Part shown: piece by piece, positions 53,028 to 62,694 of the stretch
How positions within the stretch are numbered: the first letter of the stretch is position 1
Layout: each line of letters opens with the position of its first letter
Assembly (NCBI RefSeq): GCF_900188085.1
Contig: NZ_FZOU01000007.1
Location: forward strand, 62,001 to 126,000
Reading direction: 5' to 3'
Length of the DNA stretch: 64,000 nt
Origin: Granulicella rosea
GTDB taxonomy: Bacteria; Acidobacteriota; Terriglobia; Terriglobales; Acidobacteriaceae
The notes under the pieces: generated by a model
The model's database searches: none
Told to the model about the DNA's origin: nothing
Seen by the model: only the letters and a program-made list of their open reading frames with translations
Translations under genes and position numbers: made by a program

Positions 53028-54188
53028 ATGAGTGCTCTTGAAGCAAGGAAGATCGCTATCGTTGGTGGGGGACCAGGCGGGCTTACGCTGGCGCGACTGC
53101 TGCAGCAAGGCGGCGCGCAGGTGACCGTGTTCGAACGCGACCAGAGCCGCAGCGCGCGCGTCCAGGGCAGCGCGTTGGACCTCCACGAAGACTCCGGACT
53201 CGCAGCGCTGGACGCCGCTGGTCTGATGGACGCATTCTGGGCCAACCATCGACCGGACCTCAACAGCCTTCGCCTGACCGACTCCGATGGGACGATCCTT
53301 CATGAGCACCTCCACCAGGTGTCGGGGCCCGGGAAACGTCCAGAGATCGAACGCGGTCCGTTGCGCGATCTTCTGCTTGACTCGCTTCAGCCTGGCACGG
53401 TGCAGTGGGACTGCAAGCTGGAGTCTTCCGAGGTTCACGGCGAGCGCGTCTTCCTGCGATTTGCGAACGGGCAGACCTCGGTGGCTGATATTGCCATCGG
53501 CAGCGACGGCGCGAACTCTCGCATGCGCGAGTTGGTGACTCCTCTTCGACCGCAGCATGTTGGAATTTCGCTCGCAGAGGGCCTCGTTCCTGCGGCTGCG
53601 CGGACGATACCGGCGTTGTGGGATCTTCTCGGCGGTTCGGCGTTGATTGCCTTGGGAGGCGAACGAACGATCGGCATGGGGACGAAGCCAGACGGGAGCG
53701 TGCTGTTCTACGCGGGATTGAAAACCGACGACCCTGCGGCCAGGCAGAGCCTGGAAGAGGCGATCCGTCCGGAACAGCGAGTGGGTTGGTTTCGATCCAA
53801 TTTCAAGGGCTGGAGTGAACGGTGGGAACCGCTCTTCCGGGAGGCTGTCTCCATCGTCTGGCGTCCGCTGCTCGTTTGCCCGACGGCTCAGCATTGGATG
53901 CCGAAGCCAAACGTCACCCTGATCGGGGATGCGGCGCACGTGATGCCGCCCTATGCGGGGGAAGGCGTGAATATGGCGATGCTCGATGCGCTCGTGCTGT
54001 CAAAGTTTCTCTTCCACGAAGACACGCCTGCGGAGGCAATCGCCGCGTATGAGGCGGAGATGTTCTCCCGCATGCGATCCATGACGGAGGACACCATGGT
54101 GAACACGGAGATGTTCTACGCCCCCGATGCCTGCGAGCGCGTTGTCGCCCTCTTCCGCGGCTTCGGTGGACGAGAGAAGTCAGCGTAG
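53028..54188 (+). CDS. FAD-dependent monooxygenase, TetX-like
   Basis: The 386-residue enzyme has the FAD site GGGPGG (13-18), an arginine-rich ARVQGSALDLHEDSG segment and the second FAD motif LIGDAAHVMPPYAGEGVNMA (G300, D301). This second motif and the length fit the TetX tetracycline-destructase and related antibiotic hydroxylases. The substrate is unproven. GGAGG eight bases before ATG 53028 fixes the start. A TetR repressor with twin operators is divergent, the classical drug-response layout. Confidence 0.88.
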   Translation: MSALEARKIAIVGGGPGGLTLARLLQQGGAQVTVFERDQSRSARVQGSALDLHEDSGLAALDAAGLMDAFWANHRPDLNSLRLTDSDGTILHEHLHQVSGPGKRPEIERGPLRDLLLDSLQPGTVQWDCKLESSEVHGERVFLRFANGQTSVADIAIGSDGANSRMRELVTPLRPQHVGISLAEGLVPAAARTIPALWDLLGGSALIALGGERTIGMGTKPDGSVLFYAGLKTDDPAARQSLEEAIRPEQRVGWFRSNFKGWSERWEPLFREAVSIVWRPLLVCPTAQHWMPKPNVTLIGDAAHVMPPYAGEGVNMAMLDALVLSKFLFHEDTPAEAIAAYEAEMFSRMRSMTEDTMVNTEMFYAPDACERVVALFRGFGGREKSA

Positions 54189-54218
54189 CAGAGGTAGCCG
54201 CGCTTCGAGCACTCCAGC

Positions 54219-55349
54219 CTACGACGCAATCATCCCCGCCAGCAGCGCCAGCCTCGGCACGATGTGCTCGACGACAATATGCTCATGCGGAGCATGGGCG
54301 CCCTCACCCACCGCGCCCATGCCGTCGAGCGTCGGTACGCCCAGGCCGGCGGTGAAGTTGCCGTCCGAGCCTCCGCCGGTCGCCGCCTCATCCAGCACGA
54401 ACCCCAGCCCGGCGGCCAGCTTGCGCGCCTGTTTGTACAGCCGCACCGTTCCCGGCTTGCGCTCCATCGGCGGACGGTTGATCCCGCCCGTGACCTCCAG
54501 CCTGCAGGCCGGGTCCGTCACCTTCAGGCTGCGGAAGAGCTTTTCGACATACGCGGCATCCCGAGCCCTGGCGATCCGCACATCCACCTCGACGACAGCC
54601 TCCGCCGCCACGACGTTCAACCGCGTGCCGCCGGTGAAGACGCCGCAGTTCACCGTCAGACCGCGCGACAGGTCCGTAAACGCCGACACCTTTTCGACCA
54701 GCCGAGCCGCCTCCAGGATCGCCGAGTGGCCGCGCGTGAAGTCTACCCCCGCATGCGAAGCCACGCCGGCGACCTTCAAGGTGTAAGCCCCGACGCCCTT
54801 GCGGGCGGTCTTGTAGGCAAGCCCCTGCGCCGGTTCCAGAACAAACACGTGAGACGACTCCAGCGCCAGCCGCTCCGTCACCGGCCGCGAAACCGGGCTG
54901 CCGACCTCTTCCTCGCTGACCAGCAGCAGCGTGACCGGCGGCAGGAGTTTTTTCTCTTTTAGAATTTTTATCGCCGCGAGCGCCTGCACGACGCCGAACT
55001 TCATATCCAGCACGCCCGGCCCCCACAGCCGGCCGTCGGCCTCGCGCCAGGGCATCTTGGCGAGCGTGCCCCGCGACCAGACCGTATCCAAATGTCCCAG
55101 AATGAGCAGCGGCTTCTTCAACGCGCGCGAAGGGCCGAAGCGCAGCTCCAGCAGGTCGCCGAACTCCTTTTGTTTGTGACGCTTGACGCGCCCACCCAAC
55201 TCCCGCGCCCAACCCTCGACCAGCGCTCCGGCGGCGTTCACCCCGGCGGGATCTTCGCTGGGCGATTCGACCTCGACCAATGCCTGCAGCCGCTCGCGCA
55301 GCCAGCCCTCATGTGCCTCCGCGGAGGCGAGCAACGATTTAATCTCCAT
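54219..55349 (-). CDS. M20-family metallopeptidase (glutamate carboxypeptidase-like)
   Basis: The 376-residue enzyme has HLDTVW, the metal motif GPGVLDMKFG, the general base region SEEEVGS, the lid region with SHAGVDFTRGHSAI, and the closing DEAATGGGSDGNF and HEHI. It removes C-terminal Glu-like residues or cleaves small amides. It has no signal peptide, so it acts in the cytoplasm. It is convergent with the monooxygenase gene. Confidence 0.9.
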   Translation of the reverse strand: MEIKSLLASAEAHEGWLRERLQALVEVESPSEDPAGVNAAGALVEGWARELGGRVKRHKQKEFGDLLELRFGPSRALKKPLLILGHLDTVWSRGTLAKMPWREADGRLWGPGVLDMKFGVVQALAAIKILKEKKLLPPVTLLLVSEEEVGSPVSRPVTERLALESSHVFVLEPAQGLAYKTARKGVGAYTLKVAGVASHAGVDFTRGHSAILEAARLVEKVSAFTDLSRGLTVNCGVFTGGTRLNVVAAEAVVEVDVRIARARDAAYVEKLFRSLKVTDPACRLEVTGGINRPPMERKPGTVRLYKQARKLAAGLGFVLDEAATGGGSDGNFTAGLGVPTLDGMGAVGEGAHAPHEHIVVEHIVPRLALLAGMIAS

Positions 55350-55493
55350 GGGGCGAATCTTATCAGTCGCAATCCCCGTCTACTCCGATGTCCGGAACTG
55401 CTGCTGTTTTCTGTGTCTGCACTGTGTCTTTTTTGCCACACCCAATTCGCCCGCAAACGACGTTACGCTGTTAAAAGCAGGAGAACGATCAGG

Positions 55494-56417
55494 GTGCAAG
55501 TCAGCGCTCACTTCGAGCAGACAATCCGGTCAGAGATCGCCTTTGCGGGCGTCGGTCTGCACAGCGGGGCGCAGGTCTCCATGCGGCTGGTGCCAGCCGC
55601 CGCCGGATCCGGCATCGTCTTCCGCCGCACCGACCTCGACAACTTCGAGATTCCCGCCACTGGCCGTAACGTCGCGAAGGTCAGCTACGCCACCTCGCTG
55701 ATGCGCCAGTCGGTCCTGATCTCCACCACGGAACATCTGCTCTCCGCCCTTATCGGCTTCGGCGTCGATAACGTGATTGTGGAGATCGACAATCTGGAAG
55801 TTCCCATTCTCGACGGGTCCGCGCTTCCTTATGTATTGGCCTTCCAGAAGGTTGGACTGCGCCAGCAACGTCGCCGCCGCGAGTATCTGAAGATCCTCAA
55901 AGAGGTCGAGGTTCGTGATGGATCGAAGTTCATCGGCGTCTACCCCGGCGCCGGCTACAGCATCGACTACATGATCGACTTTCCCGCGCCGATCGGCTAC
56001 GAGACCTTCCGGGGCGACCTGGCAAGCGGCGACTACGTTCGCCAGATCGCGCCGGCGCGCACCTTCGGCTTCAAGGAAGACGAGGCCATGCTGCGCGATA
56101 TGGGCCTCATCCGCGGAGCGTCGGACGCCTGCGCCATCATCCTGACGCGTTCCGGAGTTCAGAACGGCCCGCTCCGCTTCCCGGACGAGTTTGTCCGCCA
56201 CAAAGTCCTCGACCTGATCGGCGACCTCGCGCTCGCCGGACGCCGCATCCAGGGACGTGTCGTCGCCGAGCGCGCCGGACACGCCATGCACACAGCGCTG
56301 GTCCAGCGGCTGATGCGCGACCGCTCCGCCTGGGAGCTGGCTCATGGATACGATGTCGTCCGCGACGAAGAGGTCGCAAGCCCCCGGCTCGGCGCGCTGC
56401 AACCCATGCATGCGTAG
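55494..56417 (+). CDS. lpxC: UDP-3-O-acyl-N-acetylglucosamine deacetylase
   Basis: The 307-residue zinc enzyme commits to lipid A synthesis. It opens with FAGVGLHSGAQVSMRLVPA, has H81 in TTEHLLSAL, H236 and D240 in RHKVLDLIGDLAL as zinc ligands, and H263 in GHAMHTAL. It is the only LPS gene of its kind in the window but supports a Gram-negative outer membrane with lipid A. GTG 55494 is the start with GGAG upstream. The stop overlaps the folK start. Confidence 0.92.
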   Translation: MQVSAHFEQTIRSEIAFAGVGLHSGAQVSMRLVPAAAGSGIVFRRTDLDNFEIPATGRNVAKVSYATSLMRQSVLISTTEHLLSALIGFGVDNVIVEIDNLEVPILDGSALPYVLAFQKVGLRQQRRRREYLKILKEVEVRDGSKFIGVYPGAGYSIDYMIDFPAPIGYETFRGDLASGDYVRQIAPARTFGFKEDEAMLRDMGLIRGASDACAIILTRSGVQNGPLRFPDEFVRHKVLDLIGDLALAGRRIQGRVVAERAGHAMHTALVQRLMRDRSAWELAHGYDVVRDEEVASPRLGALQPMHA

Positions 56418-56886
56418 CGGAATCGCACTCGGCTCCAACCTGCCCTCAGCCTTCGGCGACCGCGCCGCCAACCTGCGCGAAGCCCTGCGGCGGCTTGGAG
56501 CGCTGGGTGAGGTCGTCGCCGTCTCCAGCTTTTACGACACCGACCCGGTCGGATACCTCGACCAGCCCCAGTTCCTGAACGCCGCCGCTCTTTTAGATTC
56601 CGATCTACAGCCGCTCGCTCTGCTGCGCGCCCTGCTGGAGATCGAACGCGAGATGGGCCGCCGGCGCGAGCTCGTCCCGGCCAAAGGCCCTAGAATCATC
56701 GACCTGGACCTGCTCTTCGCGGACGATGTTGTGATGGAGACGTCCGAGTTGACGCTGCCGCATCCCGCCATGGCCGAACGAGCCTTCGTCCTGGCTCCGC
56801 TGGCGGAGATCGCGCCGGAGTGGGTGCATCCGGGGACGAGACACACCGTTGCAGCGATGGTTACAGCGCTAACGATCCAAGGCTAA
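56410..56886 (+). CDS. folK: HPPK (6-hydroxymethyl-7,8-dihydropterin pyrophosphokinase)
   Basis: The 158-residue enzyme transfers pyrophosphate to the pterin in folate synthesis. It opens with GIALGSNLPS and carries GPRIIDLDLLFADD and LPHPAMAERAFVLAPLAEIA. It overlaps lpxC by eight bases, so they are co-transcribed. folP and folB are not nearby. Confidence 0.92.
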   Translation: MRSGIALGSNLPSAFGDRAANLREALRRLGALGEVVAVSSFYDTDPVGYLDQPQFLNAAALLDSDLQPLALLRALLEIEREMGRRRELVPAKGPRIIDLDLLFADDVVMETSELTLPHPAMAERAFVLAPLAEIAPEWVHPGTRHTVAAMVTALTIQG

Positions 56887-56966
56887 CCCCTGTGCCTTCC
56901 GGTCTCTATTCCTGCGGATGAAGCCCCACGCTTTCACCAGAACCGGCGCAAATCCACCACCAAGCT

Positions 56967-56996
56967 GTCATCCTGAGCGTAGCGAAGGATCTGCTT
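56967..56996. repeat. Dispersed palindromic repeat, family A
   Basis: GTCATCCTGAGCGTAGCGAAGGATCTGCTT is a near-consensus family A unit. A degenerate family B remnant (GATGAAGCCCCACGCTTTCACC) precedes it at 56919. Confidence 0.7.
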
Positions 56997-57014
56997 TTCG
57001 GGACTGGCTATTCT

Positions 57015-57518
57015 CTAACCGAACTGCGTCGCAAGCCTCGGAAACCGCTCAGCCACCGTCTCCTCATCGAACGGTTCGCCTACAGGTTCGCCATCCGGAT
57101 TAATTCCTGCGATCGGGTGGTCATCCAATCCACGCTCCTTCAGCAAGGTGACCGCGACGTATCCCAACCCTTCGTTGTCGACAGATGGGTCGTCGATATG
57201 CGGTCCCAGCGCGTCGGGATCGGTCATCGCGATATCGAAGACGACCTTGCCTTTACCGACGATCCAGGCGCGGAAATAGTGGAAGCTGTCGTCGCTCATA
57301 CCGCCTGCGATGACATAGCCCGCGCCCCACAGCCGCCAGCTATTCATTTCGCCGACCTTCCGGTAGAACGTTCGTCCAAAGTCGTAAACCTCGTCGTTGC
57401 CGAGGGGCTTCAATACTTTACGCATTCGGTCGGGATCGGCGGATGCCTTGCTGTTTGGACGGAATAAGCCGCCTGCGCGAGCTTTCTCGATGAGCGCCCA
57501 GAATCGTTCGTCTGTCAT
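57015..57518 (-). CDS. DUF4240-like protein
   Basis: The 167-residue protein begins MTDERFWALIEKARAGG, the DUF4240 opening, and keeps the FYRKVGEMNSWRLWGAGYVI, GGMSDDSFHYFRAWIVGKGK and later segments of that family. Function is unknown. The longer frame to 57680 adds repeat-derived residues, so ATG 57518 is used. Confidence 0.8.
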   Translation of the reverse strand: MTDERFWALIEKARAGGLFRPNSKASADPDRMRKVLKPLGNDEVYDFGRTFYRKVGEMNSWRLWGAGYVIAGGMSDDSFHYFRAWIVGKGKVVFDIAMTDPDALGPHIDDPSVDNEGLGYVAVTLLKERGLDDHPIAGINPDGEPVGEPFDEETVAERFPRLATQFG

Positions 57519-57558
57519 AGGCGCCAGTGTATCGGTTGACCGCCAAAGACAAAAGCGA

Positions 57559-57712
57559 AAAGCAGATCCTCTTCGAGGATGACAAACAGAGTCAAGAACA
57601 ACACCGACAGCCCGGGCGCCCCATCCTTCGCGCGTTTGCGAAGGGTGGGACGTAAAGTGCCGAAGCGGCGTACGTCCCACCCTTTCGATGAAACCGAAAG
57701 GATGGGGTACCC
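57559..57712. repeat. Family A repeat and a large inverted repeat (family C)
   Basis: An inverted family A unit (57559-57590) is followed by a ~100-base inverted repeat: GGGCGCCCCATCCTTCGCG near 57614 pairs with the complement near 57694-57712, with inner arms AAGGGTGGGACG and CGTCCCACCCTTT. Related to the hairpin at 29516-29560. Confidence 0.75.
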
Positions 57713-57731
57713 GAGCGTCAGTGGTAAGTCT

Positions 57732-58844
57732 TTAGTGGGCGTCGTTCTTGAAGATCTGCTCGGCGAAGAAGTTCTCCACCTTGGACTGGTCGCGCAGCAT
57801 CTCGAAGTAGGCGCCCTTCAGCAGTTGGGCGCGGGCGTCGTGCAGGCCCTGGCGGATGCGCTGCTGGATCTGCGGCTCCTTCACGTCGTGCTGGCCGGCC
57901 GGGTCGCGGGAGATGAGCTGGAAGATCGCGTACCCGCCGATCTTCTTCGGGTCCTGCGGATCGGGGAAGGGCAGGATCGGAGTGACGCCGCCCGGCTTCA
58001 GCCCGCTGATCGCCTGAAAGACCACAGGATTCGAGCGCAGTTGCGACTCCGACACCGAACCCATGTCGCCGCCCGAGGCCGAGGTCTGCGGGTTCTCCGA
58101 AAAGTTCATCGCGAGCGAGCCGAAGTCCTCGCCCGAGTCCACGCGGTTGCGCAGCGCGGCGATCTTCTTGCGCGCCTCTTCGTCGTTGCTGGCTTTGCTA
58201 CCCTGCAGATTGTTCGCGCGCTGTGCGCCGTCCGAGGTCACCAGAATCTGCGCCAGGTGGTACTGCGTCTCGATGTTGTTGAACTCGGCCTTGTGCAGGC
58301 TGTAGTAGTTGTTGATGTCCGCGTCCGAAACCGTGATCTTGGAGTTGATCTCCTTGTTCAGCAGCTTGTTGATCGTCAGCGTGTGGCGCAGGTCGTGCTT
58401 CACCTCGTCCAGCGTGTGCGAGCTGGCCTTCAGGCGCTGGTCGAACTGCTCCTCGGTGTAAGGCGCCTTCATCTCGGCGAGCTTCGCGTCCACCTCGGCG
58501 TCGGTCGCGGTCAGATTCATCTTCGCGGCGCGCTGCTGCAGCACCTCTTCGTCGATCAGCTCGCGCAGCACGCCGAGCCGCAGGCTGTCGGCCTGCTCGC
58601 TCGAAGGTTGTCCCTGCTGCTGTTGCGCGGCCTCGCCCAACTGCGCCGTGTACATCTTTTCCATCTCGGCGCGCATGATCGCGTGGCCGTTGACCGTCGC
58701 GACGACGTCGGCGTTGGGCTTGGCCTTACAGCCTGCGAGAGCCAGCGCCAGAATCAGGGCCGCCGGCGCGAGGACATGCATACGTGCTCCCGCCGAGGTG
58801 GTGCGGTGTGCGTTCACGGGTTCCATCAGATTCGGCACGTTCAT
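57732..58844 (-). CDS. SurA-like periplasmic peptidyl-prolyl isomerase, lipoprotein
   Basis: The 370-residue protein has a lipobox ALALAGC (Cys at about residue 39), a SurA-like N domain (VVATVNGHAIMRAEMEKMYT) and one rotamase domain (TQYHLAQILVTSDGA, GEDFGSLAMNFSENP). It folds outer-membrane proteins in the periplasm, anchored by lipid. ATG 58844 has GCAGGAGAGC upstream. It is the last gene of the lptD-dsbA operon. Confidence 0.87.
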   Translation of the reverse strand: MNVPNLMEPVNAHRTTSAGARMHVLAPAALILALALAGCKAKPNADVVATVNGHAIMRAEMEKMYTAQLGEAAQQQQGQPSSEQADSLRLGVLRELIDEEVLQQRAAKMNLTATDAEVDAKLAEMKAPYTEEQFDQRLKASSHTLDEVKHDLRHTLTINKLLNKEINSKITVSDADINNYYSLHKAEFNNIETQYHLAQILVTSDGAQRANNLQGSKASNDEEARKKIAALRNRVDSGEDFGSLAMNFSENPQTSASGGDMGSVSESQLRSNPVVFQAISGLKPGGVTPILPFPDPQDPKKIGGYAIFQLISRDPAGQHDVKEPQIQQRIRQGLHDARAQLLKGAYFEMLRDQSKVENFFAEQIFKNDAH

Positions 58845-58884
58845 GCTCTCCTGCATCCTGAAAAAATAAGTGGTTCGTTCCTGG

Positions 58885-59934
58885 CTACTTGCTGGATGTT
58901 GCGGGGGTCGCGGCGGGTGCGGGGGCCGTCAGCACGGTCGGTGTCGCGGGCGGCGGCGGAGTCTGCCCGGCAGCCACCAGCGCGCCGTCGATCATGCGAA
59001 AGACGTCGTCCAGCGGATACGCGCCTTCGAGCTTTTCGCCATTGATGAAGAGCACCGGCGTCGCCTCGACGCCCAGGCTTTCGCCCAGCTTCAACGAGGC
59101 GTCGATGGCGGTGTGGTCCTGCTTTTCGATGCAGGCGTTCAGCTTGGCCTCGTCGAGCTTGTTGCGCTTGGCCTCTTCGCGGGCCAGCCGGTCAAGCTCG
59201 GCGTTGGCCTTCGCGATGGTCTTCTCCTCGCCGCCCATCTCACCCGCGTGCGCGTGGATGTAGTCGACCAGGCTCCAGTACGCGGGCGAACTCTGCGCCG
59301 CGACGCAGCTCGTATCCACCGCCGCGCGCATCGCCCACGGGTGCTGCGAGATGGGGAAGTCGCGGTAGACGAAGTGGACGTTGTCGCCGTAGCGCTTGGT
59401 GATGGCCGGGAAGAGCTGCGCGTTCATCTTCGCGCAGTACGGGCACTCCAGGTCGTCGAAGCCGACGATCAGCACCGGCGCGCTCGCCGGGCCGCCGCGC
59501 CAGGGGCGTCCGCCGTCCGAGACCAGCTCCTTCGGATTCTTCGAGAGGTCGTACTTGTTCAACTGCGCCAACTGGTTGCCGTCGGTCGAGAGCAGAAACT
59601 TCGCCGCCGGGCTGCTCTTGCCGTCGGCCGTGAAGACGACCGCGATCTGGTCGAAGCCCGCGACCTCGCTGGGCGAGCGGCCGCTGATCTCCAGCGAATA
59701 GTTGGGCGGCACGCCGAGCTTCTGGCGGATGAGGATCTCGACCCGCCGGTTCAGCTCGGCCGGCAGCTTGGCGCCGGCAGCCGGAACCTGCGCATGGCAG
59801 CCGGTTACGGCGCCAAACGAAAGGCCAAGGCAGAGAGCCGCCGAAGCTAAGCTCAGACTCAAACGCAGGGGCTTCAGCGAATTGTGGACAATCGGCACAA
59901 TCCCGATTATCTCACGCAGATGTGTTCGGACCAC
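58885..59934 (-). CDS. DsbA-family thiol-disulfide oxidoreductase
   Basis: The 349-residue protein has an N-terminal membrane or lipid anchor (about 25-46) and a thioredoxin-like domain with CPYC (C164-C167) and a cis-Pro in VEATPVLFING. CPYC suggests a DsbA-like oxidase. GTG 59934 is used because GGGAGTCGACC precedes it and it follows the lptD stop by 13 bases. It may form the disulfides that LptD needs. Confidence 0.88.
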   Translation of the reverse strand: MVRTHLREIIGIVPIVHNSLKPLRLSLSLASAALCLGLSFGAVTGCHAQVPAAGAKLPAELNRRVEILIRQKLGVPPNYSLEISGRSPSEVAGFDQIAVVFTADGKSSPAAKFLLSTDGNQLAQLNKYDLSKNPKELVSDGGRPWRGGPASAPVLIVGFDDLECPYCAKMNAQLFPAITKRYGDNVHFVYRDFPISQHPWAMRAAVDTSCVAAQSSPAYWSLVDYIHAHAGEMGGEEKTIAKANAELDRLAREEAKRNKLDEAKLNACIEKQDHTAIDASLKLGESLGVEATPVLFINGEKLEGAYPLDDVFRMIDGALVAAGQTPPPPATPTVLTAPAPAATPATSSK

Positions 59935-59947
59935 GGTCGACTCCCGC

Positions 59948-62566
59948 TTAGAACAGGCGTTCGGCGCGCTTCAGATTGCCCGCCGTGCCCACGTTGACCA
60001 GCGTGAAGTTGAACCGGTAGACGCCCTCGTTGCGCACCGAGCCGAGTTCGTACTTGCGATACTCCACGCTGATGCCGCAGCAGTTCCAGTTGTAGCTGCT
60101 CTGCAGCGCCGCGTACTGCAGCAGGGACTGATAGCTGGTGGTCGTGGTGGCGGGCGTGGTCGCAGTGGCCGCGACCGTGGTGGTCACGTTCGAACCCGCG
60201 TCCAGATCGATGCCGGCGTTTGCCGCCACGCTCAGCCCCGGCTTGGTGGGCACGCCATAGCCCATCAGCACGCGTAGCTGGCTGAAGTTCGAGGTCGAGG
60301 AACTCGTCCCCTGGGTGTAGAAACGGCCCGGAGCGTCCAGCCGCGCGTAGCTGAGCGCGCCAAAGCTCTTGCCCTGGTGCAGGTCGATGAAGACGTTGTT
60401 CGAGGTGAACTTCTTCGCCCCGGAGTCGTAGTCGAAGTCCCACTCCAGGTCCATCTTGGCGTTGGTGCGGATGCGCAGCCGCGACAGGATCGGCGAGGTC
60501 TCGCGCGGCTCCGTCAGAAAGGCCACGCCCGAGAACTGCAGGGTCGAGTCGAAGATGTTGCGCCGGCCACGGATCACCGCGCCGCCGAAGCTCTGGTCGA
60601 AGAAGTACTTCTGCGAGAGCCGCCAACTGATCCACTCCTCGTTCGGACAGGTCTTCTTCCCGCCCGCGTCGTCGGTCTCGACCTCCGCGTCCTCGGTGTT
60701 CAATCCCGGCTCCTGACTGACCTCGGCCGTGTTGCAGCTATGTTTGCGCGGACGCAGGTAGATGCGCTGCGTCACGCCGTACTCGGCCTCGTTCGTATCG
60801 GCCACCACGTCGGCCTCGTCGAAGCGCAGCACATTCAGGAAGTTGCCCACGCCGGTCGTATACCGGTAGGTCAGCTCCGGTTGGATGGTGTGCTTCAGCT
60901 CCGGGCCGAAGAGCTTCGCCGCTCCGCCCTTCAGCGCGAAGGTGCGTTCAAGCACCGGCGGCCGGGCGTCCACCTTCACCTCCACATCCGACCGGCTCAG
61001 ACCGGCCTCGCTCTCGACCGGAACGGTCCCGGTATACGGCGTCACGCGGCTGCGCGTATAGAGCGTCTCCCGCCCGGCGATCGACGGCCGGAAGCGCCAG
61101 CCGCCCGGTAGTCCGAACGGAAACGCCAGCTCCGGATGCAGGTCGAAGCGTTCGATGACGCCGCTGGTGGTGAAGTTCGGCTGCGTCCGCTTCAACCCCG
61201 CGGCCGAGGCGTCGAAGCTCCACTGCAGGTTCGTGCCGGCGAAGGCATGGTCGGTCGTCGAGACCTCCAGCGCCGGCGCATGGAAGATGCGCACCTGCTG
61301 CCCGGCGGCGGTCACCGACTGCACCTCCTTGATGCCCTGGTAGCGATCGCCTTCGAGCGCCGTCTCGATGCCGTTGCTCTCGCGCGTCGCGTACATGGTC
61401 GAGACGACGTCGCTGGTCACGGCCTGGTTGAAGTTCGGCGTGAAGGCCTCGCGGTAGATGTACGAGCTGAGATACTCGACCGTGGCCGCCAGCCGGGTCT
61501 TCTGGCTGAGGTCGCGCCGGCCCGAGAAGAGCACGTCCTCACCGCCCTGGTTGGTCGGACCCGGCGGCTGCCGGTCCAGCACGCCGTTGTAGTGCGCGGT
61601 GGCGAAGTCGTTGCCTGCGCCCTTCCAGCGGAAGACCGCCGACTGCTCCCAGCCGACCGACGAGTAGTACGCCGCGCCGACCGTCATGTCCATGCTGCGA
61701 TTGATGACGAAGTAGATCTCCTCGCCGATCACCAGGCCCTTGGTCGAAGACTTGCTGATCACCGGGATCAGGATGCCGCTCTGCCGGTCTTCCGAATCGA
61801 CCGGGTGCGTGACATACGGCAGATAGAGCAGCGGAATGTTCAGCAGGTGGAAGATCGAGTTCCTCGCCCGCGCCTTGTCGCCGTCGAAGGAGAGATGGGC
61901 CGCGGCCAGGAGCCAGTCCGGCTTGGGCAACTGACACGAGGTCACCGTGCCGTCGTAGACCTCGTACTCATGCTCGCCCGTCTTCACCACCAGCCGGCCG
62001 GTGAAGAGAAACGGGTTCGAGTTGGTATAGCTCAGCTTCATGTTCGGCGAGACCTTCACCCCGACCGAGCCCGTGACGTCGTAAAAGCGGCCGGTTGAGG
62101 TCTTCAGGTTCATCGTCGCGTGGCTGGCGTGGATGACCTCGTGGTTCGACCCGCCGGAGATGGTCAGGTGGCCGGTCGCCGTCACCTCGTCCGTGTTGGC
62201 GTCGTATTCGATGTGGTCGGCCTGGACGGTGTGGTCCTTGTAGAGAATCGTCACATTGCCGTCGAGCACGTAGACGCCGCCCGACTCCGACTGCGTGGCG
62301 GAGTCGATCTTGACCAGCGTGCTGTCGCCTGGAGGAGTGACGATCTGTGCGACGGGAAACTGCGTCTGGCCCGGTCTGTCCGGCAATGGAGCGGGCGGTT
62401 CGGCCGGGATCGCGATGGCGGCAGGGGGGGGTGCCTCCGGCGTCACCTGCTGGGCCGCAAGCTGCGGATGAAACCCACCCAGCAGCGTGATAGATATGAA
62501 GAGGTAAGCGCGGCGTGCGGCGATATACGGCGAAAAAGCGTTTGAAGCCCAGCGGAAACCCGGCAA
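59948..62566 (-). CDS. lptD: LPS-assembly outer membrane protein
   Basis: The 872-residue barrel inserts LPS into the outer leaflet. It has an OstA-like periplasmic part (VYVLDGNVTILYKDHTVQAD, ATGHLTISGGSNHEVI) and a barrel with the C-terminal NWNCCGISVEY that carries adjacent Cys, as in E. coli LptD where these form disulfides. A TTG at 62566 with GGGGAGAG upstream starts a signal peptide; the only ATG in frame is 126 codons further and lies antisense to the divergent gene. It is followed by dsbA and a SurA-like gene. Confidence 0.9.
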   Translation of the reverse strand: MPGFRWASNAFSPYIAARRAYLFISITLLGGFHPQLAAQQVTPEAPPPAAIAIPAEPPAPLPDRPGQTQFPVAQIVTPPGDSTLVKIDSATQSESGGVYVLDGNVTILYKDHTVQADHIEYDANTDEVTATGHLTISGGSNHEVIHASHATMNLKTSTGRFYDVTGSVGVKVSPNMKLSYTNSNPFLFTGRLVVKTGEHEYEVYDGTVTSCQLPKPDWLLAAAHLSFDGDKARARNSIFHLLNIPLLYLPYVTHPVDSEDRQSGILIPVISKSSTKGLVIGEEIYFVINRSMDMTVGAAYYSSVGWEQSAVFRWKGAGNDFATAHYNGVLDRQPPGPTNQGGEDVLFSGRRDLSQKTRLAATVEYLSSYIYREAFTPNFNQAVTSDVVSTMYATRESNGIETALEGDRYQGIKEVQSVTAAGQQVRIFHAPALEVSTTDHAFAGTNLQWSFDASAAGLKRTQPNFTTSGVIERFDLHPELAFPFGLPGGWRFRPSIAGRETLYTRSRVTPYTGTVPVESEAGLSRSDVEVKVDARPPVLERTFALKGGAAKLFGPELKHTIQPELTYRYTTGVGNFLNVLRFDEADVVADTNEAEYGVTQRIYLRPRKHSCNTAEVSQEPGLNTEDAEVETDDAGGKKTCPNEEWISWRLSQKYFFDQSFGGAVIRGRRNIFDSTLQFSGVAFLTEPRETSPILSRLRIRTNAKMDLEWDFDYDSGAKKFTSNNVFIDLHQGKSFGALSYARLDAPGRFYTQGTSSSTSNFSQLRVLMGYGVPTKPGLSVAANAGIDLDAGSNVTTTVAATATTPATTTTSYQSLLQYAALQSSYNWNCCGISVEYRKYELGSVRNEGVYRFNFTLVNVGTAGNLKRAERLF

Positions 62567-62694
62567 AAGCCGCTCTCCCCTCTGGATCTCCAGGCTCTCT
62601 CCCCGGCTTCGTCGAACTGGTTCCCTACGGCTCACACGCACCACACTTGTCAGGCTAAACGATTTCACGAAACTGGGTCCTGTCCTTGAATACC

